From: Conidiobolus incongruus B7586
Taxonomy: Eukaryota; Entomophthoromycota; Entomophthoromycetes; Entomophthorales; Conidiobolaceae
Length of the DNA: 39,025 bases
Reading direction: 5' to 3'
Assembly (NCBI GenBank): GCA_000697335.1
Contig: JNEM01009214.1
Coordinates: forward strand, 1-39,025
This document shows, piece after piece, positions 22,501-32,556 of the stretch; position 1 is the stretch's first letter; the number at the start of each line of letters is the position of its first letter. Made by a program: the position numbers and the translations under genes. The notes beneath the pieces are model-generated. The model searched no databases and was not told the origin of the DNA. It was given only the letters and a program-made list of their open reading frames with translations.

Positions 22501-24007
22501 TCCAAATGTTAAGTGAAGATTTTAATTTGAATGTATGCTGTTACAATTTATACAAATCCTCTAAAACGTTCAAACTGTCTATTAAAATGGTAATATAAAC
22601 TTCATATTGCTTAACAATATTATTAGATTGATAAATCATAATATCCTTTAAATATGATATTTTGTTATACTTTAATCAATTTCGATTACTTCGTTCAACT
22701 TATTTTCAATTCACAATTATAATTTTAAAAATTATTTCTCACATTATATCACTTGATATATATTATATTTTCAATATAACATATAAATATTTTAATAATC
22801 TCAATGAGTTAATATAAGGAATTAGTAGATTTAAAAACTTTTATTTTTATCATTAATATATCTGGCATAAACTAATTTGGTTGAGTTTTCAAACATATAT
22901 CTATAATCTGTAAAATTTAAATATGATTTTAGTAAATACTTTTGTTCAAAGTTAACAATTAATCTAATATTAATATATATCTATATTGGCTATATTTATT
23001 TTGATTAAATAAATTTAATAGAATTATTCAAATATTATCATAATTTTAATTTAAATTTATACATTAATATGAGATATAATTTACGATATTCGATATTTTG
23101 AGACTTTATTGAGACTTTTGATGATCTTACAGTCACAAATTTTTCATTATGAAAGTGAGTGATTAGTCAATATTGATAGTATAATATATATTATCCAAAA
23201 CTATAGTCTGCTAAAATATGGTAAATATATATTCATAATATTTGTATCATGATTTGCTTGAAAAAGTTAATATTAATAACAACTAATCTCATATTATTAA
23301 AATTAATATTCTTTATGTACTGTGAATTATATATATGATGATATAATAGTAGCTTTATATCTATATATCAATATAACGTTGTGATTTATGATAATATAAA
23401 TAGTTAAAAGCTAATAAACTATACTATTGTGTATTTTCGCAATTATAATAATATTAAAAATTGAATATAGAATTAAATTAATTGTCTAAAACTATTTTTA
23501 TTTTAAAATAATAATAAAATATTCAATTGAAATTTTTCCTTTTAATATAAATAGTTCTCAAAAATACCCATTTTATATAATAATATCCAATATTGCTCTA
23601 AATAAAGTTAATTTTTTCATAATTAATACTTTAAATATTAAATTTGTTACTTTTTAATTGTAATATAGGTAAAACATTAATTATTAATAATATTTTTATA
23701 TTATTGATCAATTAAAAGATGTTATTTAAATATTTTAATTATATTATAATTTATAAACAAAATTTCTAAATTTTAGTTTTAAATTAATTTTAATATTTTA
23801 TAAAATAAAATTTTTTGAAATTTATTTCAATATTAATATTCATTTTAATCAATTATAATATAAATTTAAATTATAAATAATATTTATAAGTTTTAATAAG
23901 TCAATTCATTAACTTTGTTAAAACTGGGTATAAAAATGATGTAATTATATTTTTATAAAATTCTTAAAAAGATATTGAACTAAAAAGAATATGGTATAAT
24001 ATATTAT
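19502..24007. other. AT-rich intergenic DNA
   Basis: A 4.5-kb stretch without a supportable gene. The frame at 21372-21575 is AT-rich low-complexity sequence. The only compositional outlier is a GC-richer patch at about 22168-22320 with a hydrophobic open frame on the minus strand, discussed as a finding. Confidence 0.55.
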
Positions 24008-24784
24008 TTAATCTAAGTTATTCAAAATTCGTTCTCTAAACTTAGAATTTCGAGCATAAAGACCAGGTAACTTAGGTTGAGCACAGACAATACCGTAAAT
24101 AGTTAACCACACTAGAAATTGTTTACCATTTTTCATTGCAAATAATGGGCCTCCAGAGTCACCTTGAAAGGTATTTTTTTGACCTTCAGGGCATTCAGTA
24201 CAAATCTAAGTTTCTGGATTTTTCATAGGAAGGCCTCCATATTTGTAATTTTTCTGACATTATTCAAAAGAACAAATGAGTAATTTGACCTCTGGTAGAA
24301 TTGGTGTAGCGGGTCCGTCTCCTGTGGAGCCCCATCCAATTGCTATCTATAATTTGTCTTCTTTATCGTAGATGGTACCATTGCTTAATAAGACATATGG
24401 TTTTTGTCCTGGAGGTGCGTCAATTTTGAAAATCCCAACATCGTATCCGTGCTGTGCACAGTCTGAAATATATTTAGGATGGATTTTCTTGTATATTGCT
24501 CTGTAGCGGTTTCCGTCCTCCTCTTCATCCCGCTTAGTTATATTGTGACGATTGGCATGAATATTATAGTCTTGTAAAGCTGATTGTGCACAGTGGACAG
24601 CTGTAATAACTGTATTACTATTGTGTCACGTGCTTCCACAGTCATGTTCTCCTTTCAAATGAATTGAAACGAATGCTGAGTACTTGTAGGCTGGACTTAC
24701 ATCGTAGCCACCTACAATCCTCGGAGGTGGTATAATAGGACCTGAGTTAGGGTCAGTAATCACATTAGGTGCGACTGCTCGCAT
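24008..24784 (-). pseudogene. Full-length trypsin-like pseudogene with four in-frame stops
   Basis: The reading frame runs without a frameshift over 259 codons from ATG (24784-24782) to TAA (24010-24008), but four internal codons are stops: one in the GGTLW region, one after DK-L, one replacing the Gln before a conserved Cys, and one replacing the Gln of ETQIC. The propeptide is again 22 residues ending PPPR, then IVGG. His57 survives (ITAVHC) and GDSGGP is intact, but Asp189 is Asn and Cys191 is Phe (KNTFQGDSGG), so specificity and one disulfide are lost too. The Trp after the Asp102 motif is Phe, and the C-terminal Trp is Arg. A weak TATA-like ATTTAAA lies about 56 bp upstream. A copy decaying by substitutions rather than indels. 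Confidence 0.93.
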
Positions 24785-26485
24785 TATATTATAGATTGTT
24801 AATAATTAACAATTTTCAGAGTTTAATAATCGCTTTAAATTTTCATTAAATTAGATCATTTAATTTATATAATTTAATAAGTCCAGCTATTATTGCATAA
24901 ATTTTATCAATTATAATTTCTTGGTTACAGCTCAAACTATTTAAAAATTCAATTTTTCTTTTTACATAAGGATTAATAAATGTTAAAATCTTTTTATTCA
25001 GTTAATATTTTAGTATTTAAAATATTTCAATAATTAAATCAAAAAATAATAGTATTAATATTTCTTCAATTCTACTAACTTATAGCTTTATATTACTTGT
25101 TATATCAGATTTCAACTTAATTTTACTAATTTTTCTAAGTTATATATAATATAAGGAACTAGTTATAATATTCATAGCATTAATAAACTTTTGATATATA
25201 TAGCCAAATTAATATTTTGTTCATTTTGTTAGTGTTTTTTACAAAAGGATTTGAATAAATGTATAAGTTCAATTAATAGAATTCATTATTTAAAAAATAA
25301 TTTATAATATTATTTTATAATTTAAATAATGAGAATTTTTTGTGATTGAAAAAATAAACATTTTAATATATAAAAAGTAAAAATTAATATATAATATAAA
25401 ATTAATAATTTCTTTTATTTCTAATAACTTTTTGCTATACTTCTGGTAAATGTCTAATACTTAAAAAATAGTTCTTTTTATTAAAAACTGAAATTTGATA
25501 TTTCACAAACCAATTAAATTTTCCTGTAGAAATTTTCTTTCTTATAAGCTAGTTTTTTAATTACTTAAAACAATTATAATTATATAGGTTATAATCTAAA
25601 GAATATACTAGATGTAATAGTTTTTTCCAGTTATTTTTAATTAGAAAGTTTTTCATAACTTTAAATCTATGTATTTTATAATTATCATGTAAAATAATAA
25701 GTTTTTTTAAATTATATTAAGAATATTAATTAGAAATAGTTTTATTTCAAAAAGAAATATAATGTTTATTATTAATAAATTTTCTTTTAAAAACTAAATA
25801 AGAATAGTATATACTATTATAATTTATTATAACAATTAACATTCACTTATTAATAAAGTATTTTTTTAAAGGAATTTATAAAAAGGGTTAATTTAGCTTA
25901 ATTTATCACTTTGATTTATATTTTAATAAAAGATTATATAAAAAAATTTAAGATTCATTAATTATAATATATTATTGTAAAATCTTTAGTTTCTAACTAT
26001 ATCTTAATAGGTTTTGTTTAGTAATAACTACTCTAATTTTTTTAAGCTTTAGTTAAATTATAAAATACCTATTTTATATTTTTATTAATTAATTTTAATT
26101 TAAACTTTAATATATATAAAGTACTTAGGTAACTAATATTAAAGTGTTTTAATAATTCTTTAACTAAAATAAAAAGGTGTTTTTTAATATAATTTATTAC
26201 TTTATTAATAATTAAAAAAGTAATAGTTAAAATTAATCTTTTAAATTTTAATAGATTTTAGGTAGTTTCTCTCTTAATATTAAAGTGATTTACTTAATAA
26301 TAAATTCTTAATTTAGATAATACTTTATTATTAAAAACAGCTTGTAAATTTTAAATGATTTTAAAGGGTTTGTGGTTAAGTTTCACTAATACTAAAATAA
26401 AAGACTTTTGATAGTTACTATTTAATTTAAATATAATTAAATTAAACAACTAATTTTAAAAAATTAATTTTTTCATCAAAAAAAT

Positions 26486-26519
<34 letters not shown>

Positions 26520-29145
26520 CAAAACTATTTATTTTCTTATTTGTTTTGTATATATTTTTTTATTTGAAACTAATAATATGTGTGAAAAATCAGAAATTAA
26601 ATAATTTCCCATTTTTTTAATTCTATGGTAATAATACAAAACTATATTATTGTATTTGTGATCAAATTAAACATATTTATTCTAATAAAATAAAATATAA
26701 ATTCAATTCCAATATAACTTTTTGGTTCTATAATTTTCTTAGACATAAGAATAATATATTATTTGAAAGAATCTTGTTAAAAAATATATTGATATTTTTA
26801 ACAAATTACAGATTGCTCTTTTTAGTTAAAAATAGACATTAAATTTTTAATTCCTAAAGTTTAAAAACAGATAAAAATTGAATTTCAATTTAAATATATT
26901 TGACTGGTTTTATATTGTTTTATTTTATAATAGGTTTTATAATTAAAGATAGTTTTTAGAAAAGTACCCGTAATATAATTTAGTAAACTATTTATTAATC
27001 CTGCTCTTTACCATATCTGGGCTGTATATATTAGAACTTGCTGTTGAGAAGTCTTAGCAGAATAACCAGAAAAAAACCTCATTGTATCCTTATCACTTCT
27101 GGGTTCAAATAATTGATTCAGTGAATGATATATTTAACAAAGAAAATCCTTTAATTATAAATTGACAAAGGCAACTCAAAATAGAAATAATATTAGTTTA
27201 ACTATTGAATTCAGAAGGGCAGTCAATTTTGAAATTCAAAAATATTGTAAGTATATATAGAACGAGATTACTGTATTTATCATGAAGTTCACTTTTGATG
27301 AAACTTAAAATTCTTCAATGAAGTACTATATGCCAAAAAGTTTAACATGAATATAATGATTTTACCATTACTATTCAAATTATTATATGGAAAAATGGTT
27401 AACGAGATATTAGGATTTTTGAATACAATATCTAATATTATATATCCATTAGATAAATATAGCTATAAATTAAATTTGATGCATTTTTTGAAATAAAGTA
27501 CTTTTAAAATTTGGATATAGAATTAAATATCAGTTATTATTATTATCAAATCACAATTTGAAAGTATATTGCCAATGATATAATAACCAATAAATTAAAA
27601 ATTTAAACTCAAATATATTTATATAGCACCAGGTATAATATTTCAATATTATTTTAATTACTAGTTATGGTTAATAATTCGTATGAAAATTCATTATTAT
27701 ATAACACATAATAAGATTTCAAAGTTACTTTTCAATTCAAATACTCAAATGAAAATTTGATATGAAAAGATTCAATACACAAGAGTCTTACAATCCCAAA
27801 ATTAATATGATGAATATTAAGCTCACACTTATATATTTAGTGATCAACAACTTTAGAATTTTTTCACTTTATATTCTCTCATATAATATAACTAATAAAT
27901 CTTTTTATGAAAAAAATCAGGCACATTATTCACTGAAATAGATTATCAAATATTATTTTAGTTGAGATAATACTGGCTTTCAAATTGTATTCAAGTAAAT
28001 ATTGTTACTTCGTAATAAGAAATATAAGATATTATATATTTGATAAAATCTTTAAATTCGCAATATATAGATATATGGATATTAATATTACTCGTCAATT
28101 ATATGCATTTTCCTATATTTACAATTATAAACTATTATTCAAATTGTTAATTATTTTCAAATCCAAATTATTTTGTATCAAAATAGATAAAAATGAATTA
28201 GTTGGTAAAAGATATAACTAAAATGAAAATTACTATTATTTTTGAATAAGCTTAGGATTATAAAAAAGTTATAAAATTTTAATTCATTAACAAATACTGG
28301 ATTTTAAATTTAATATTTTTATACAATTTGATTCATCTAAATTTTGAATTATTTCTTTAATTAAATTATTGATTAAAAATAATTAAATTATTTTTGATAT
28401 TCTAACAAATTGATATATATTCATCCATATAAAATTTAAAAAGGGTTGAAAATGCATTATACAATTATATATTGGATAAAGTATAATAGCTATAAGAGTT
28501 AGATATTAGTACAATATATCTATATTAACCAAATATTAGGTAGCTATAGTTTATGGATTTATACCAACTTTGCAATGTATAATATCCTAATAATAAAAGT
28601 TATAAATTGGAATATTAAACCAATAGAGATTTGTCATTAGTTACATAAAATTATAATTCATCTAATATGGATTATAATTAAAATTTTGAAATTTGAAATT
28701 TTATTTTATATTATGAATTAATAAAACCTTATCAAGTATTTTAATTTTTATTATTATATAATGTTATTATATTAATTTGCATAAATGAAACTCTATTTCA
28801 TCATAATTTAACTTTTTTCAATATTAAAAATTTTTAAAAATTCATTTATTGCATAAATAAATAAATAATACTAAATTTAAATTATATTTATCTGAGCCTA
28901 TATAGAATATAATTATCTATTGTGATTATATAAATATTTTTACAGAAATAATCTTGAATATTTCAGAATCAACTCTGTAATTTAATTCTTTGATATAAAC
29001 ACTAGGAACCATTTTTGATTCAAAAATCTTAAATATTGTTTTCAAAAATTGGTGCTAAAATTATATTAATCATTGCTGGTACTTTAAAATATATTTTTGA
29101 TCAAATAGGTAAAATCAAATAACAATACATTAGATTTGATATAAA
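24785..29145. other. AT-rich intergenic DNA
   Basis: A 4.4-kb stretch without a supportable gene. It contains a 28-bp (AT)n tract at 26489-26516. A GC-richer patch at 27008-27121 with a 37-codon open frame on the minus strand may be a coding remnant (see findings). The frame at 27985-28221 is low-complexity Tyr/Ile/Lys sequence. Confidence 0.55.
26489..26516. repeat. (AT)n microsatellite
   Basis: Twenty-eight bases of uninterrupted alternating A and T. Confidence 0.9.
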
Positions 29146-29915
29146 TTGTCATTGGCTTTCTCACTCATCGACAATCGAATCTATCATAATACTGAAAAGA
29201 GACTTCTAGCTGCAGGAATAATTGGAGGGTATACCGCAGATTCTCCATCCAAACAATCCTCATTTGGTTCCTTTCAAAATGCTAAAAGAGTATTAGTGCA
29301 GGAGAACACTAACCAATCACGATATAATCCTCACAGCTGCCCACTACTCTGCAATTGAGGCTGACACGGTGACTTTTAAGGCTCATTGTCATGACTCAAA
29401 CCTTCGGACACTAATGAGCATGGTATCGCTTATAAAGGGGTGTTTAATGTGGTTCATCCACTCTATACCGATGCAGAAAAGTGGTGTGATATAGCCATTT
29501 AGAAGATCGATTCAATCAACATGAACCAAACCAATGCCGTCCTTGATTATGGTACTTGTGGAAATGTAAAGGTTGTTATTAGAAGATACTGGATTGTGTC
29601 ACTGACTTTAAACAAAGTGGTAGAGCCCTCAAGGAGATGAAGCTACCCATAGACAACACAACCAAATGCCACAAGGCTTATATTTTTGGTGGTCCGAATG
29701 TTATCAATCGAGAAGCTTAGCTATATGTAGGCTATCCTGATATTGGTAGAGGTACTTGCCAAAGTGGTTCTGGAGGCCCTTTGCTTGTGATGAAGGATTA
29801 CAGAGCAATACCTGTTGGCCTGACTACTTACAATTTAGCCTGCGCTTGGCAAGTCTAATGAAGAGTTTACACTAGAGTTTCTCCTGTTAAGAATTAAATT
29901 GCATTCGATATCTAA
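29146..29915 (+). pseudogene. Divergent trypsin-like S1 protease pseudogene
   Basis: Decayed trypsin copy from a more distant branch. The likely old start now reads TTG (MSLAFSLIDN), and a TATATTT string lies 56 bp upstream. The propeptide is longer and lacks PPPR; the activation site reads AAG before IIGG. Frameshifts follow. The His57 region is still visible in another frame (ILTAAHYS, Cys58 lost). The Asp102 motif CDIAI is followed by TAG (29500-29502) at the Trp position. The active-site box reads CQSGSGGP, so Asp194 is Gly. The C-terminal Trp codon is TAA (29895-29897). No enzyme can be made. The start is approximate. Confidence 0.88.
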
Positions 29916-30581
29916 GTATATTAATAAATATTTTCTGATTTATTATAAAATTAAATTTTTATTTAATCAACTCTATTTCATTATTCAATCCATTATAATT
30001 CTGAAAATATCAATCTGTAATCAATACTTTATGTTTCACATATTTTGATATATTTTATATTTTTAAATTATTATATTTAAATAAACATTACCTATCTACA
30101 GTCATTATTTTAAGCTTTAACATTTAAAAACAATTGTTAGAATAAAAATTTATAATCAATAAACAGCCATAATACTAGTAAATTCAATTGTACTAATGAT
30201 TAATTATATTTGAAAAAATAATATTGAAGTTGATTTATATAATTTTTTTGAAATTATGAGTAGAACTTCACTTTAATAATAAGGACAAATAAAATATGAT
30301 TCATCTTATATTTTAATAGGAAAGTATTAAAATACTTTCAAAAATTTAATTAGGTTAATTAATATTTTAATATCATAAATATATTTAAAATAAAGATAGT
30401 ATATTTTGATGATCACAAATTAGCAAGATTAAATTTTTAATATACTTTAAATATATAATACTAGAAAACACAGAATTAAACTATACTATGATTATGCTCA
30501 CAAAAATAATTAAAATTATTTTAAATATTATGTTTAATAGATGAAATGATAATAAATAATCAAATTATTAGATCAAACAAT
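29916..30581. other. AT-rich intergenic DNA between convergent pseudogenes
   Basis: Nothing beyond AT-rich sequence with stops in all frames. Confidence 0.6.
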
Positions 30582-31309
30582 CTACTTTAAAATTCAATCT
30601 TTGATATACCCCATACTAGTATAAGCTTCAGGTTATCCCTTCTTATCACAACTGCAATCAGAACTAGTCACTCCAGCAATAATCAATTTATTATCTTTCT
30701 GGAGGAACAATGGATTACCTGAATCTTCTTGAAAAGTATCTTTACCTCCTTCGGATATAGCCCGCACAGATGTGGGGACGTGGTAAGACTGAGCTTTGCC
30801 TTGGCAAGACCTTCAATACACTGAGTAATATTGTAAATTGGCAACTTGACCTCAAGGAGTTTTTTTGTTACATTGCCACCTTGGCTGATGGTACCCCAAC
30901 CAACAGTGCTCATTAAAAGTCCAATACTGTTTCCATAGGTACTATCACCAAGCTCGACATTAGTGGATTTTGTGATGGGTGCATCAATTTTCTAGACAGC
31001 AATATCATTTTCATGAGTTCTTTCATTGTGATCAGGATAAAAGTTCATTTTGATTACCTCGAAAGTCTTACCACCTTCCTCAGCATCGATTTTGTTCGAA
31101 TCATGGCGATGTACCCTGCCGAATGCTATGGCTATATTGAATACACAGTGGCCTGCAGTAATCACATAGTTATCTCTGTACAAAGTGCCCATACAGTAGT
31201 ACGAGTCTCCGTCTCTGAAGAGTGGAACGACAGGATAACAGAACGCCGGATTTACTTCGTAACCTCCAACAATACGAGGATTCCTTCAATTTCCAAAATC
31301 TAAACTCAT
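30582..31309 (-). pseudogene. Divergent trypsin-like S1 protease pseudogene
   Basis: Decayed trypsin copy, minus strand. MSLDFGN is followed by a stop and then NPRIVGG, so the propeptide is shorter than the family's 22 residues. His57 (ITAGHC) and Asp102 (NDIAV) remain, but the next codon, Trp in the family, is TAG (30992-30994). A long open piece covers GWGTISQGG and the following domain; then a frameshift occurs near the CAGY motif. The active-site box reads QEDSGNP in place of QGDSGGP. The C-terminal Trp is TGA (30594-30596). Sequence differs enough from the intact genes to suggest an older paralog. Two open segments (30683-30913 and 30992-31192) are parts of this one locus. Confidence 0.9.
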
Positions 31310-32138
31310 TAATTTTTTCAATTTTAAAATTATCAAAAATTTAAAAAAAATTGATATTACATAATAGTTGATACTCTTTAATTTTTATACTTAATTAATA
31401 TTATTAAATAATGTTAGTTCTATTATTACCAACTTATATGATTAATTAATTTAATACAACTAAAAATTTATTAATTATTTAAATAATATATATTGATCTT
31501 TCTTTTTCATTCAATTATCGACGTTTATTGATATTAACACAACTGATATAATACCAAAATTGTATTTAGCGAATAGATATTCAATTAGTTAATCATTTAT
31601 AACACTATGATTAATTTAGGAATAATACTTGGAATTGAGAGAAAAAAAAGATATTTTTAAAGTAAAAATTTATAATAAAATATTTATCAAAAGTAAAATA
31701 AACAAATATTTTAATAAAATAATTTAAAGATAATATAATTTTTTTATATACTTTTAAAATGATTTTATTAAAAACTCTATATTTCTATAAAATACAAAAA
31801 AAAATCCAATTAATATAACAATTAATAATTATTCAGAATTGTTAGTTTATTAATAACTAATACTTGGTTATAATATAATTATTTTGATATAAGAGTGATG
31901 ATTATTATACATAATTGAATAAAAAAAATACTAACTTTGATTAAAAATTAAGCTACAAATTATTAATAAATTTATTTATATTGATGAAAACTTAATAAGA
32001 GGTATAAGAAAATTTATAAAACAATGAATTACTCATAATAAAAAGATTATTTCTTAAGATTATTTTTATGTTCAAAATAAAAGAAACTTATGAAAAGTTG
32101 GAAATAAATATGAAATATTAATGAATTTTTTTGATTAG
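31310..32138. other. AT-rich intergenic DNA
   Basis: No gene, repeat or clear promoter seen. It marks the end of the protease cluster before the tRNA. Confidence 0.6.
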
Positions 32139-32212
32139 GATCTCGTGGTGTAGTTGGTTATCACGTCTGTCTAACACACAGACGGTCCTCAGTTCGAATC
32201 TGAGCGAGATCA
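32139..32212 (+). tRNA. tRNA-Val, anticodon AAC
   Basis: A 74-nt cloverleaf without intron. The acceptor arms GATCTCG (32139-32145) and CGAGATC (32205-32211) pair perfectly, followed by discriminator A. The anticodon stem TCTGT/ACAGA (32166-32170, 32178-32182) encloses loop CTAACAC with anticodon AAC at 32173-32175. The T arm is CTCAG-TTCGAAT-CTGAG, which also holds the internal B box, and the D region GTGTAGTTGGTTA matches box A. CCA is not encoded, as usual for nuclear eukaryotic tRNAs. T runs at 32234-32243 can end Pol III transcription. It reads GUU and, with A34 modified to inosine, other Val codons. Confidence 0.97.
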
Positions 32213-32556
32213 AAAAAATATCTCCAAAGCTACTTTTATTTTTACATCTTTCAAATTAATCTGATTCATTTTTAATAAATTTTAATTTATATTATTATTT
32301 TATCTATCTTCAAAATTGTCTATCACTTAATTTTAAATTCATTTTTCTAAAAATTAGTTAAAAGATAACAGATTCAAATAATATTAGTTAAATAAAAAAT
32401 TGATTACAAAATTATAAATTATAAAAGTAAAATAATTATGTTGATATTTAAAAACGAAATGGATTAAATGATACCAGCATATATTATATATTATTAGAAT
32501 TAATATTAATTTAAAAATTTGATGGGATTAAATATGTAGGTTAGGATTAGTGGAGG
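32213..32556. other. Short intergenic region, tRNA terminator and kinesin 3' flank
   Basis: It holds the T runs after the tRNA and the 3' untranslated region of the minus-strand kinesin. No further gene seen. Confidence 0.6.

Noticed and set aside
27985-28221. Open frame of 78 codons
   Set aside because: Tyr/Ile/Lys/Phe-rich low-complexity translation of AT-rich DNA with no motif or GC rise. The same applies to 18093-18302 and 21372-21575.
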